Assembly: GCA_024362935.1 (NCBI GenBank)
Contig: JANCRA010000010.1
Coordinates: 12,268,501 to 12,332,500, forward strand
From: Setophaga petechia
Taxonomy: Eukaryota; Chordata; Aves; Passeriformes; Parulidae
Length of the DNA: 64,000 nt
Direction of reading: 5' to 3'
The notes below the pieces were generated by a model. The model saw nothing but the letters and a program-made list of their open reading frames with translations. It was not told where the DNA came from and did no database searches. Position 1 is the first letter of the stretch. Each line of letters opens with the position of its first letter. Of the stretch, positions 48,050 through 60,775 are shown piece by piece. Position numbers and translations under genes: made by a program.

Positions 48050-48640
48050 GTCCAGACTCCAAGCAGCACAGCCCAGGAGGATAATGTATACCTTAGGAAA
48101 GAGCAGAAATGTCTGACTGGCAATAACAATGAAAACAATTTTTCCAGGGAGTCTATCTGGAAAATGTACAAACAGGAGGAGGAAATGAAAAGGACAAAGC
48201 TCCAATGCTTAAAGATGTTTCAAAGGCACAATTTGAGCTGCAAAGGGGAAGACAAAAAAGAGGGAGAGAAAAAGAAAAATAAATCCCTGTCTCACAGGGC
48301 TGCTGCTACAGGGTCATTCTTCATTGCTGCTGCTGCTGATTCTGCATTAGAGGTGTAGCTGATTAAAGATTTGGTTTTGGAGAAGGTTAGGGGTGAGGTA
48401 ATACATAGATATATATTTTTAATGGGCTTGTAAGTTATTAGAAGGTGAAATGAAGGGCTGTTCAACTTCTATGGATGAAAAGTTCTTAGAACCTTGAATG
48501 CTTCAGGCATTTCACTAATTGCCTTTATGTCCTCAGTCTTCAGTCCTGGTATGATTTTTATTTGTGCACTGACCAACGGGAGCTGTCCTCTGTTAAGATT
48601 TGTGACTAGTGTTTGTTTGTCCCCAGCACAGACTGCACCA
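48050..48640. repeat. Local duplication, copy B (diverged, direct orientation)
   Basis: This is the partner of 46850-47420. It has GCAGAAATGT at about 48103, a purine-rich AAAAAAGAGGGAGAG tract at about 48254, TCATTCTTCATTGC at about 48313, an expanded GCT run (CTGCTGCTGCTGATTCTGC) absent from copy A, the same 22-bp core AGATATATATTTTTAATGGG.. at about 48407, GAAATGAAGGGCTGTT, TTTTTATTTGTGCACTGACC, and TTAAGATTTGTGACTAGTG near 48593. A 144-codon frame at 47924-48358 spans its left half but is not matched by an open frame of comparable peptide in copy A, so I treat it as chance. Confidence 0.75.
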
Positions 48641-49784
48641 CTGCTGATGACAGCTATAAAACATTCCCTGGTTGGACACAGGTCACTTTGACATGGAACT
48701 GAAGACATGTAACTACTCCCCATCACCTCTGGTTTGATTATAAAACAAATCCATTTAAGCCTTCAGCACAGGGCTAGGTATGCTGAGGCTGCACGAGGCA
48801 AAGCACTGATGTGGTGGGTGCTTGCTGTGATAATTCAGATTTGCTCAAAACCTACTGATGGGCTGAGTGGGCATCAGCTGGCTTTCTGCAGGACCTGGTG
48901 CTGCATCTCATCCTGCAGGCATCCTAGAGCCTGGAGAAACTGTACATTGCCCTCTCCAGCTGGTTGCAGAGAAATACAGCCCTGTTTCCAGACCAAACTC
49001 AGTCCCTGAGTCTAAACTTAGTCTTAGGACCAAGGGCTTAAAACACTGGCTTGTGAATTATCTGCACCTGGAGTACATCACAGCAGCAATTCAAGCCTGT
49101 ACAGCTACTTATCCTATTTGTGTCACATATCGTTGCTTGTTAAAGTCATATAGTTGGGGTAAAATACATCTTTTATAGCTGCATATTTCTTTTTTCTCCT
49201 AAGCAGAAAGATGTTTCTGTCTAGGAGGGCTCATGTGCCAAAAAGCCTTGGCTGCATGTGTATTTTTTCCATTAAATATAAGAAAAAGAAGAAGAAAAAA
49301 AAAGATGACACAGGTTTCTTCTTCTCACCTCTCTGGCTCAAGTGGTTTACTGAGATTTAAAATAAACAAAAATTGCTACACAGCCACCTCTTGCCCTCTT
49401 CCCTGGGAACCAGCTCTGGAGATGTGGAGCGTGGATAGAAGAATCATTAGAGTGTGATAAATAAACCTATCATGGGATAACAGAAGTCCTGGGCTACACC
49501 TATCAGGTAGATGGAAGGAGAAAGAGGTCACAGCAGTGAGGTGAAGGGGCAGTGTAGCGTGCAGGTAGTGTTTAAAAAGGAATTAGTTAAAGAAAAGAAA
49601 ACAAAACAGAAAAAAAACCCTGAGTGAAAATAATCCCAAGAGGTGGACAACAGGAGAGAGGGTAAGAAAAGACATTTATTCGAAGCAAAATTTATGGGGA
49701 TAATTACAGTGAGTAAGGGGACAAGGAATTTAGGAGAAAGAGAGAAAAAAAGCAACCAACTAAACCACAAAACCAAAACCAGGG
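48641..49784. other. Unique non-coding sequence with a purine tract
   Basis: An A/G-rich tract (AAGAAAAAGAAGAAGAAAAA) lies at about 49280-49305. The longest frame is 103 codons (48867-49178), with no domain. No repeat family is recognised. Confidence 0.5.
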
Positions 49785-49819
49785 AGAATGTTACCAGAAT
49801 GGCTTCCTGGTAACATTCT
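49785..49819. repeat. Perfect 13-bp inverted repeat (hairpin, 9-nt loop)
   Basis: AGAATGTTACCAG (49785-49797) and CTGGTAACATTCT (49807-49819) are exact reverse complements separated by AATGGCTTC. Transcribed from either strand this would fold as a stable 13-bp stem. It lacks the longer imperfect stem (about 22 bp or more) typical of a microRNA precursor, and has no T-run of a Pol III or bacterial terminator. It may be a chance palindrome or part of a decayed inverted-repeat element. Confidence 0.85.
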
Positions 49820-51229
49820 GGCCAGCTTTGGTGAAATCCTGCTTAACTCCTCATTTTGTTAATTGAGATTGGGAAGATATTTGACTGTAAACCAGAACTT
49901 TTTGTCTATTGTTTTCTTTTTAAATTGAATCTTTTTTATGTTTCAGTGAACAATAGGGACAGGAACACCTTGTTTTCATTATTTTTCCTTTCTTTAAGTA
50001 TTAGTAATGTACAACAAAGAGAAGGGAGATGAGATAGGATTGCTATTCTTAGTGCCTAATGCAAGTGCTTGTGAATGCTGGAATAAAGATATGTGCGCTC
50101 AGATTGTCTTTCCCTCATTTACACATTTCTCTTGATAAAAATTATAAATTCATCTTTGCCTCTGCTTGGATTCCTCTCTCTTTCATTTAATTTTTAATGT
50201 GTTGAGGTTTTTTTTCTGTTACTTTGTGTTTCAGACCCAGCATCTCTCTGTTTCTGTTGACTCTGACAGGAATTGCCTTCCTTTTGTGGGTCAGGCTCAT
50301 CACTGGGGCACTGCTCAATGGGTCTCTCAGGCTGTCCCTCCTGTGGCCACTCCTTCTCTTCCAGACACTGGGTGTGAACTTGTGATGTGGTTCACAACAT
50401 CACTGCATCAGTAGCAAAAATCTGAAGCAATCAGCCTTGTTCATGAGAGGATTTAGCTTGTGATGATTTGTAGAGTCTCAGGATGTTCTGCTGGTCCCTT
50501 CAAATGGGTCAGCAGCTCCACGGGCTTCTGCTGCAGGTGGTCACATTGCAAGGTCAGGTCATGACAGATTAGGACAAAATCCAAGCAAAAATTGATTAAA
50601 CCAATGTCTGAGGCACTAAGTGGGCTTTGGATTAGGTCCAGAAGAAGACTGTGATGTGAGGCAATTCCTTTGGGGCAAGAAGGAGTGGCTTCCTTCTCCC
50701 CACTGCATAATGCTAATTCATGGTACATTGTGAATTTACTTTTTTTGCATCTCTTTGGGTAAAGTGGAGAGCTGAGTTTTGGGAAAATGAAAGCTTTGCC
50801 AACCACTTGCTTTCAGAGACCATTTTCACAGCACGTCAAAAGGGAGATGAGTTGGTCTTTAGGGCAGGCATATTTGTGAAGAGATACTCAGAGCCATTTC
50901 AGAAATTAGTACCTGCTTGGAGAACCTGTTTTTCAATAGAGTAGAGAGGCATAAGAAGTCCCCATGGATTTCTCTTGCCAGGTACCTCTAAAATCCACCA
51001 CACTTTGAATGAGTATCACCATCTAGCACTGACTGCATGTTGCTCCCCCCAGAATGTGACCACTACCCTCTATTGTTACAAAGCCATGGGCAAAACACCG
51101 AGGAAAATGTCCTTCAAAGCCTTGTTAATGAGTGGTTTTTGAGATTCACAGTATTTTGCTCTGTGGTTGCTGGGTCTCCGTGCTTAGAGGTTGTCATCAT
51201 CTGCCCTAGATAGAACATGATTAATAAAG
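49820..51229. other. Unique non-coding sequence, no gene seen
   Basis: The sequence is AT-rich from 49840 to 50220. A 117-codon minus frame (50453-50806) has no domain. No repeat family is recognised. Confidence 0.5.
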
Positions 51230-51610
51230 AACTGTTTTAATGTAATTTTTGCTGCTGACCTTAATTGCACAGGTCAGAAATGAAAGCAGCTCACCATATG
51301 CCAGACATTAAGGTCTTGAGCAATTCCCCAGCAAACGTTACACTCCCTGGATTGGATTGGAGCACAGCCAGTCTGCCCTCATTGAAACTTATAAATTGCC
51401 TTTATCTTGCTGGCAATGTAAAATTAAATTGGTATAAGGGATATTGCATTGTTGATGAAGATGTACAAGGCAGAGTTAACTCAAATACAGTGAACTTATC
51501 ACGAGATATGAAAAATATCTTAATTGGCTCAGCACCTTCTTTGCATGGCCTTGAAGAAACCCAGTGTTCCTGAAAACTGCAGCAACATTAAATAAAATAA
51601 TCTTTATTTT
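51230..51610. other. Candidate conserved non-coding element
   Basis: The block has the evenly mixed, low-repeat AT-rich texture of vertebrate CNEs, with GTAAAATTAAATTGGTATAA, TTAATTGGCTCAGCACC, and CTTTGCATGG as motif-like words. It is open for 102 codons on the plus strand (51265-51573), but the predicted peptide has no recognisable domain and the frame lacks good exon boundaries. If the open frame were an exon, substitutions across species would fall mainly at third positions. If it is a CNE they would not. Confidence 0.3.
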
Positions 51611-54600
51611 ATTTGTGTGTTTGAATTGTACAGCTTTTCCTACACTGCTCATGAACAGTGGAGCACAAAACAGGATGTATGGCAGTTGAGATGACGCTGT
51701 AGCAAGCTATGGTTGCATTTAAGAAGTGTGAGATATTTATGGCCTGCAATCCTTCCCTCGCTGCAATTCTTCCCCCAGCTCTATTTCTGTCCGGAGTCCA
51801 TAGAGAACTCATTTTATCAAGTTTTCTCATCTTTAGCTATAATGACAATTGCATGATCTAAATGCAGGAGCAGCAGGAAATCATTGGCTAGAGATGGAAT
51901 CTGGTGAACATTAACCCTTTTGGGCTCCCTTGACATTTAACCTCAAAATTGAGAAATAAATGACAATGAAAATCCTTCTAGTAATTTTCTCTTTTCATGA
52001 ACCCAATCAAAGAAATTAAAATCAGCCAAGACCTTTTGGGTCAGTGTGTCCTGTTTCCCTTGAGCCAGAGTCCTTGTGGTCTGTTACTTGTCTTTGAGAG
52101 AAGATTGGGAAGTTATTGTATTACTCACTTGTTACAATCCCTCTAGAATTATAACCACATTAATGTAATTGTGCCAAACTGAGGCAGACATTTTCCAGAA
52201 AAGGGCAGTGAGCAAGGCAGGGTTTGTACTCTCAGGAGTTCATATTCCCAAACAGCACAGCTGCATAGAGACTGCTGAGCCCCAAAGCAGTGGGGCCTGA
52301 CTGTTCAGCTGGGAGGGACCATGGAGCACACCAGAAAAGCCATTAAAAATCCCAAGGGTGTTTCCCACTGCTGTGATGGATGTGCACGCAGTCATGGAGT
52401 TGTGTTACCCACACAGAGCAGACTGCATTGCCAGCAGTTCCTGGCATGCCTGATCTCCAAACCTGTGTGTCCTGCTGTGGGCTGTGGGGCTCTGAGCCCT
52501 GGGGTCCTGGTGGAAAAGGGCACAGGCTTCTGACAGCTACACCTGCAAAGGGAAAACCAGGTTGGATGGGTGAGTGAGGGACTGGAGAGTGAGCTCTGAA
52601 ACTCCCTCAGTCAGCTCTCCTTGACCCTGGGCAGTGTGAGAAACTGGCCAGACCTTCTGTGTGCTCGATGGCAGATTAAGGGATTTGTGCCCTCAGCTGC
52701 CACTCTCAGACACTTGCCCACTGTCCTTGACATGAGATCCAGGCTCTCATAAGGTGTAAGGTGGCTGAATATTTCTCCTGTGACCCCAGAGATGGTTTCA
52801 GCACTTGAAGACTCCAGCATTGAACCTGGAATGAGGTCAGTGCACTTTGCACACTCCTCACTCACATTTATATCAGTCAGTATGGACCACATTCAGTTTT
52901 GGAGGGTTCTCACAGGAGCCTTTTTGTGAGTTTGGGGCTATCTGAAAATTGGCAATCCTCAAAGTGCCAGCAGCAAGATCTGGTGCAGGGTCAGGGGGAG
53001 GAGGGGATGCCCCATGACCTGTCCATCTGGGCCCAGGAGGAATCAATACCTTGCAGCCCCTAGGTGTTAGGGTGACAAGCTCTAATAAATGCAGCAGATG
53101 GGGATCTGGTGGAGAGTCTTTAGTAGGCTGGCTGAGTGCCTGACAAACCACAGGGAGAAAATCACAGTATTAAAAGAAGCCCCGTGCAGAAATGCACTGA
53201 AACACTGCCAGCAAAACATCCGAGCAGCTCGCCAAGGGGCTTTCTGCACAGCACCAGTCAAACCTGCTGCCTCCTGTGTCCCCTTCCTCCTTTAGTCCCA
53301 GCCCTGATACCATGGAAGAGCCTTGGTGAGCATCTCACCAAGCATCCATCTCCCACCCTGCCTCTCCTCATGTTCTCCTAGACCCTAAGGGATGAACAAG
53401 CAGCATCCAGGTTGTACATGGGCCATGTCTGGAAGTTTTTTAAAAGATGGAGAGAGAGAGAAATATTTCAGCAGAACATATCTGTTAACTGGCTTCTTCA
53501 CCTAATTAGCTGTGGAAAAGTCACCAGATGGACACAGATTTTAATGATGGCTTCATTCAGAGTCTTGGAGGAGTGGGTTGGATATAAGAGATAATTATCT
53601 TGACTTTTAGATGTAAAAGGATTCTATTTTATTCTGCTTTTTTTCCCCTCTAGTTCATTTTTAATGAAAGAGAGGAACAGTGAAATTCAAAACATCAAAT
53701 AAAAAAAGGAAGGTTGACAATCCATCGTTTAATCTCTGCTTAGTGCCAGCCTGGAGTGACATTTCTAAGGATTGGTTTGATGGGAAGCTTGTTTGTTCAT
53801 AAATTGCCACAAAATGGCATTCTGAGTTTAGCCAGGGACTTTCCCCTCCCCCTGTGTGCTGGGAGGAAAGTTAAAGCCATATGATTAGATGCTGCAGGGG
53901 ATGGAAGTGTGTTTTCATGACACAGAAAGGAATATGGATAGGAAATGTCACTTCCACAGCTGTTCTCATCCTACCCCTCATGGCCCTTGGATCCTGCACT
54001 GTGGACAATGAGAGACACCAAGAAGAGACCATGAGAGGACATCCACTGCTGCACCAGAAGGTGATAAAGTCCTCAGAGGGGCTCCTGGGACCCTCCTTTA
54101 GCCCAGAGAACAGAGCTTGTGCCTGCAGGGCAGGAGGCCTGCCAGTGCTGCTGAGGGGGTGAGGGATGCTGGAGAAAAGGTGGCAAACAGAAGAGCTGGA
54201 AGAAACTGGCAGGAGACAGAGGACAACTTCTCATGGTGCAGGGCAAAAATTCATTTCTCTACGGGCCTCCTCCAGCCTGCTTCCGTCTGGCTGTGGATAG
54301 GAAAAAGTGCATGAGCAACCCAGAGCACTGAGCAGCTGCAGGCATGAGGAGAGAGTTTTTGGGAGTTAGGATGAAAGAAAAGTGAGGTTTACCAAATCAG
54401 CAGCATCCCAGTGAGAATGGGCTTTAAATGAATGCTCTGCTTAGGTCTGGGGTATGCTCTGAGTAACATCCACAGAGTGCCTTTGATCATATTGATCTGG
54501 GTGCAGCTGGTAGCTGGAAGTGGATTTAGATTCAAACTCTATTAGCAGCATGGACGCTTAGACCTGAAAAGGGTGCATGCTCACACACATCTCAGGGATC

Positions 54601-57331
54601 AGCCCTTTCTGCCCCCTGATCTGATCTTGAGGGAACCTGTTTGTTTGCCAGCAATTGCCTCCCATCTCCATTAGTGCTCCCCAAGCATCTGATAGAAAAG
54701 GAAGAACAAAAACTGCATTCAAAATGTAGCAAATTGCCACATTTCTGTTGAAACTACTCTGGTGGCCGAGAACTTGCAGTGCATGGCTATCAAATTTGGC
54801 TGCTGCCATTCAGATTGAGTGCAGTGTCCAGGGACAAGCTTTGCTTTCCTGTATCATAGTGAAGGGCTTGATAGTAGAGCACGCTGAGGGAAATGCAGTA
54901 TATATAAAAGAACAGAGAAACAAAAGAGAAAAAAGCCTCCAGTTTCTGAGAGCTTACACAGGCATCTGGATAAGTGGATCCTGTTATCCATGATTGAAAT
55001 AACTGGGACCTCTGAAGTCCAGAAAATGAGGAAACCACTTGAGAACAACATTGTTGGAGAGGCTTTAGCATTCACTCTGCCAGGGTAGCCCATGAGACCA
55101 GTCTTTCACACAGTCCTCCAGCCCTTTCTGTGCAGCTGCTGTGCAGAAGAAAATTTGCAGAAATAGAACTTGATGGGAAAATTCAAAGTAGGTCATTCAG
55201 AGCTCTTGCAATGCCTCCCTTTCCAATCACATTTTCAGCAAAGAAGGAAAGGATAAATGGGAAAACATTTATTGTTATTGTTACTATTATTGTTGTTGCC
55301 ATTATTTTACCATCATTTCCCAAATTGTCGTCAGTCTTGTGCAGATTATGGCTCTATGAAATATTCAGGTGTAAAGTGTAAACTCTTTTCCCAAGACTTT
55401 GCATTAACTTCAGCTGACAGTCTTCCCAGCCTCAGAGGAAAGGGTTTGGGACAAAGCCCTGTGTCCATAGGAAAAAGTGGCACAACTCCTCAGCACAACA
55501 CTGCAAATCACAGGAGGGCTTCTGGACCAGCTGTGGCTGTAACTAGACCACGTAGGGTCTAGTAAATGTAGATATGGGCATATCCATATACATTTGCATA
55601 TAAAGCAGTTGGATAGGTGCTAGAAGATATTATTATTGCTTTAGAGTGTACAAGAAAAGTGGGGTAAGAATAAAAGCCTACCCCATAACCAAAATTATGT
55701 TGAGGTGTAATTAGGGATAGGAGTAGAATCAGCAAGTCTGGAGCTAAGCAAGGAGCCTTGGGCTTGTAGAGTTTGTCCACTAAGAAGTGCCACATTGAGC
55801 CCCAGGATCTGGCAACCTTGGTGTGCCTTCCACAGAACCCTGGGCCCTTTCACCAGAGGACTCTTTCCTGGTGATTTACTGAGGACCTTGTTTAACATGA
55901 GATCCGACATCATTTCCAAACCCCTTAAATTGTTTTTGGCTTAGCAATGTGGCTAGATTTTTCATTCTAGTTTTCCTAGGGGCTATATTAAAGTGTGAAG
56001 CTGCTTTCTGTGTTTCAGATAGAGGTAAGTGTGGTATTCATCATTTTGAGCTGCTGGTATTGAACAGCTGCCTTTGCTTTTGGTGCACCCTGGAATTTCA
56101 GCTTGTTTCTGTATTTAATTAACTGATTAAATATAGGTAGAAAAGTTTCTGTGTTGCAAAGTCATTCAATATTTGGAGAGAATCTTTGAGAGAAAAGAAA
56201 GTCCACTACAGAACATTCATGGCTTCAAGCTTCAGTAAAGGGAAATGCTGAGAGATCAGTGTGGGGTCTTTTCAGTTAAGCACTGGGGATTGTCTGGATG
56301 AATTGCTTGAACTATCAATACAGCCAGAGGAACTGGATGTGCTGAGACCTTCCCCAGCAGTGCCCAGGCTCACATGAGATCTGATCACACATCAGAAATG
56401 CCATGGTCAGGCCAGGGTGACCAAACCCTCATGAGGTTAAAGCTGTATCATTACTGATGTCACTTAGAGTGGGTGATGACCTGAGTACTTTCCTGTTTTA
56501 GCTATGCTGTAATAATGCTCTTTTCCTTCTCCCATTCCCTATTTATTTACATGGAGTGAGGCCATCAGAGTGACAAGTTAAATTAATGAGGTGGTTCATC
56601 ATTTCCTCTTTTTGTAATTTTAATTCAGCAGATTGTTGCCTTGCATCTGGATCTGTGTTGGTGTGTCTCACACTCCCCTGACACATCACCTTTCCAGGGC
56701 TATAATTTTTCATCTAAGATTATGGACAGGCATTTGGAAAGTGGCCTCAACCAGTGAGGCGAGGCGAATTTGGATCATTTTTATGAACCAAGGGGTAAAG
56801 TGATGCATAAAATATATGTCAAATTAGAACCAGCACTTTACTGTAAGAAAGACACCAATTAATGGGTTCTGTAAGTTTGGTTTAATAGAGCAGAAGATTT
56901 ACCAGCCTTTAAAATCTTAATACCAACACCTTTTTTTGGGTGAAATCATTTGTCAGTGGCGTGGACCTTCCTGACTTCCCTGGTTCTTTGCAAACAGCAC
57001 AGGCACTGACAGGGCTGTGGTGCTCCTTGTTAAAGTGTTTCTCAATCTTTTTCATGGATGGAGCTTGAGTGAACAACAGGATGCATTTCATATAGGGAAT
57101 ATGAAGAAATAAAATCAGATAATAAAACACAGATATGAATCTCTCTCTGCAGCTGTGACTGGCTCTCACCAGCATCAGTGGTGTGATAAATGCCAGGTTG
57201 TTTGTCTGGCTTTGTCAAGTGCCTCCTCCTCCTCCTTTATTCAGAAATCTTTTCTTCCAAGTTACCTGCCCTTGGTCTTCATAGCTTAGGATGAGACACA
57301 TCCATCAGTCTTAGTGCAGAGCTACCACGGG
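51611..57331. other. Unique non-coding sequence, at most one MIR fragment
   Basis: Beyond the possible MIR near 52.2 kb I see unique sequence. A short TTATTG/TTGTTG run lies at about 55269-55300. The stretch 56500-56640 (GTTAAATTAATGAGGTGGTT, TTTTGTAATTTTAATTCAGC) has enhancer-like texture. Frames up to 101 codons (55257-55562) partly consist of the microsatellite and have no domain. Confidence 0.45.
52165..52260 (-). mobile_element. Possible MIR fragment, minus orientation
   Basis: CCAAACTGAGGCAGACATTT recalls the reverse complement of the MIR 'tgcctcagttt' core. It is followed by AGGGCAGTGAGCAAGGCAGG and GTTTGTACTCTCAGGAGTTC, which recall 'gtggcagagccgggattcgaaccc..gagtc'. The segment that should contain the reverse complement of the 'tgtgaccttgggcaag' core is missing, so the assignment is weak. 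Confidence 0.4.
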
Positions 57332-57459
57332 GTCACAGAATGCTTTGGGTGGGACGGGACATTAAAGACCATCAAATTCCTTCCCCCTGCCATGGTCAGG
57401 GACAATTTCCACAGGAACAGTTTGCTCAAAGCCCCCTGCAATCTGGCCTTGAACACTTT
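57332..57459 (-). mobile_element. CR1 LINE 3'-end fragment
   Basis: The plus strand reads GTCACAGAATGCTTTGGGTG, GGACATTAAAGACCATCAAA, CCCCCTGCCATGGTCAGGGA, TTGCTCAAAGCCCCCTGCAA, and TCTGGCCTTGAACACTTTC. This is the reverse complement of the last 130 bp of an avian CR1. It is 5'-truncated and diverged, with no coding capacity. Confidence 0.88.
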
Positions 57460-60400
57460 CATCTCATATGAGATAGGGAAACTGAACTGATGGTCCAGAA
57501 CTACTGGGTTTTCTTGTGGGAACCCTACAAAATCTGATAGGATTTCTGCTAGAAACCATCTACAGAAACTACAGCTAGTTCCTTCAACTTGCCATGAATG
57601 TCCAGGATTCATTCAAATTTATACAAAGAAACTTTTTTCCTTGGGTATATTCAGTGCTGAGAATGACTTACAGTGAGTCCATGAATATGTCTTTAAAATC
57701 ACCAAGACAATGAGCTTAAAAAATCATCATGTATTCTTTAATCCTCATAAACAAAGGGAATTGCCATGCAAGATTATTTGAAGAGCATTCTTAAATTACT
57801 CCTTATTCCTTAACCACATTGTGTTTGTGAAAAGGCATGACTATGTGGTTTCTCAGATAATATTATTCCAGTATAAGAATGCAAAGAATTTTTTTTTTTA
57901 AAGCAAACAAGCAAATGGAATGTAAATAAAGGAGAAAAGCAAAATATTTGGACTTCTGAAGTTCCTCCAGGGTTGTTTTATGTATTTTAGAATGGTTTGC
58001 ATTTCTCTAGCAAAATTTCCCTTGCATACAGAGAAAACAGAGAATTTTCAAGGATCTGAGGCTACATAAGAGTTTGAACAAAGAAAATCATGGTCGTGAA
58101 AACACTGTTTGTGTTGTGTTGTGCCATACAACTTGAGAAGAGCCTTTCTTGGATCTTTCCTTCAAATGAGACCTCTTTTTACCATATCACTTCCACACCA
58201 GCTGTCACAGAAAAGATCAAATGCTAATTCAGACCACAGCAAAAGGTTATTCAAGTAAATTTCTGAGGTCACTAAAAGTACAAATTTACAACACTTGATC
58301 AAGAGATAATGCAGGATGTTTGCTCAGCCAATGAACTTTGTTTACAGCAGATTCTAAAAGACTTACCCAGGCTGTCTTCACTAGTAAGATGTCTAGGTGC
58401 AAGGAGAGAAGATCTTAAGGTTACTTTGAATCTGCTCTTTCACCCAGGAGAGGTGTTTGGGGAAGATGAATCTTGCTGAATTTCATACCTATATTTGTGT
58501 AAGGCCCACTGATGGATATGAGAATGGTCTCTGCTCAAGAGGACTTGAGAGCTGTATACCATGTTCAACATTGTGTTCCTCAAAGAATGCAGAAAATTAG
58601 AGTTATAATCTAATAAATTTGAGAAGATGTCTCCTGAAGGGGTAAATTACCATGCAGAATGTGTTCTTTTATTGTAAAGCTGTAATCTTATTTTACTGTT
58701 CTACTAATGATGTACAGTGAGCAGTGACTGGGGGAGCCCCAAGAAACATAATGACTGTTGTTTGTTACAGCAATATTTAACATATTTCATTAATACAGAG
58801 AGGTTTTCACTGAGGACATTTGAAATTCTGTGGTAGGGCAGGATAAGATATCTATGCTATGCTACAATACACACCAGTTATGTCTTCTTGCTTTTTCAAA
58901 ATCAGCATTGATCCCAATGGTTGGTTCTCCTCAGTAAACAGAGACTCTGAAATGTTCTCTCAGAGGTTTGCTCTTGCATGGACCAAAATATAGCTTACTA
59001 AAGCAGAAAAGGGAGTTTGAGTTTTTGAGGAGCTCATGGCAAGAAGTGTTTCAGTGAGGCTGCTGGGGCAGTGGACAGGGTTTGATGCTGAAAGATAAGG
59101 ATAAAAATAAGGATGCTTTTGAGAGCTGCCTGGTGGCAGGGTACCTCCATGTGATCCTTCCATTTGACTTCACCTCCTGATGAGTGGATTGCTCTCAGGG
59201 CAGAGACCCAAAATCACTCTGCTACACTCTGCAGGAATGAGGATGCTCGTGCATGGTTGCTGCACTGGCCTTTGTTCTTTCTCCTAAAGCCCTGCTCAGA
59301 CTGAAACTCCCAAGACCAATCCTATCTGCAGGTCACTCAAGGAGAGAAGTGAAACAGGTAATGGAAAAGCAGCAAGGGAGGGGTCCAGCTTGGCCAGGGT
59401 ATCAACCCCACAGGTCAGCTCTTTCTTCCAGCTCTGTTCCAGCAGTTCTGCCATAGAGGAGTCTTGCTGTAACAGATTTCCTGTGGCTGTGGCACTGTCA
59501 TAGCCCAGACTTCCCAACCCTCTCCATCTGCCCACCTGTGTTTTCCCTTCCCCATGGACAGCAGAGTTTGGATTAAGAATTGCTGGGCTGGGAGAGTATT
59601 CTGCTTGTGGGAGGAGGATTCTGGATGGGTTGAGAGCAGACTATTCATTCCCTTTGAAGGAATGGCAGGACTGTAGGAAAAGTGGTGCCATTGGTGGCTG
59701 TGCCCACAACGATTCAGTGGATGGAAGACACAGCACTGGCACCTAGCAAGAAGTGGTGATGCTGGAGTGAACAGCAAGTGCTCTTAATAATGACAGCCAC
59801 CTGTTCCATTAGCCATAGTTTGAAACAGAAAAGGATGTGGGCTGCAAATCACCATGCAAAGCAGGCTGGCAAGGACCAGATAGGGGCAGGGAGTTGCCAA
59901 AGGCTCTGATAGCAGCTGAAGCAACAGATGTATTGCACCAAAGAGTGCCAGGAGGGGAACAAATGGCCATGGCTGCACTTTCCTTTGATCAGAGCAGAAC
60001 AGTGATTGCCATTTGGCAATATTTTGGCCAGATCTTTATATGGAAAGTTGACCTTGGTTTGCAAGGCTGTTACTTTCAGTGTTCTCCAGTTGGCACTTAC
60101 TGTATTTGCCACCTAAAGACATGTCAGCATGAAACCCAGACATAAAAATTTATCCCAGCCTAATTCACGGAAGGGACAGGAACTTATGGTTCACTAGCAT
60201 GCTACTTGCATAAATTGCATCTCATTGCTTTTTATAGCTTACATATACACCATAAATTCTGGAAGAAGAGAGAGAAAGGGATCTAAATAAGATTGAATAC
60301 ATGCAGAAAGAGAAGTTCCTTTTCCTTCTAGTTTCCAGAAAATCAGTCCTTCCCTTTGTCTGGAGGTGTGAGCTGTAAGGATGAGCAGTGGATGAATTTC

Positions 60401-60635
60401 AGAAATTTCAAAGCCTTGGCTTGGCTCAGCTGTGGCACCCTCAGCTGAGTTGGCCAAGCACACAAGCAGAAGCCAGGCTGGCTCAATACTGAACACCCCT
60501 GGAGCTCAGCTCTCAGTGAATGTGAGCTGAGTGCTGAAGGAATGCAGGATGAGACTTGACTGAACCTCTGCCAAGATCCATCAAAGGCAGAGATTTGAAG
60601 AAGGATAGCCCTTTGAGATTAAGAAGAGCTAGGCT
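57460..60635. other. Unique non-coding sequence, no gene seen
   Basis: The sequence is AT-rich from 57.6 to 58.9 kb with a T/A homopolymer near 57890-57900. The 120-codon minus frame at 59415-59777 and 102-codon plus frame at 59837-60145 have no domain and are opposed by frames of similar length. Confidence 0.5.
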
Positions 60636-60775
60636 GTGTTCCTGGCTCTGTCTCATATTCCTGGGGTGACCCTGGGCAGGGCGTTTAATCATGCAAAAAG
60701 GAATACCAGCTGTATCCTCACTTTACAGGGCTGCAGGGGGGTTGAAAGGACAGATTAATTAAAGTTTAGGAGAGA
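60636..60775 (+). mobile_element. Probable MIR-family fragment
   Basis: GTTCCTGGCTCTGTCTCATA, GGGGTGACCCTGGGCAGGGC and GTTTAATCATGCAAAAAGGA, then CTCACTTTACAGGGCTGCAG and GACAGATTAATTAAAGTTTA follow the order of MIR-type elements (tctgtcac.. / tgaccctgggcaag / ttaat / ctcacagggttg / gattaattaatgttt). A stretch around the 'cctcagtttcc' core appears to be deleted. Confidence 0.6.

Noticed and set aside
49785..49819. Hairpin as a microRNA precursor or terminator
   Set aside because: The stem is only 13 bp with no extended imperfect pairing seen, and no T-run follows. It is kept only as an inverted repeat.
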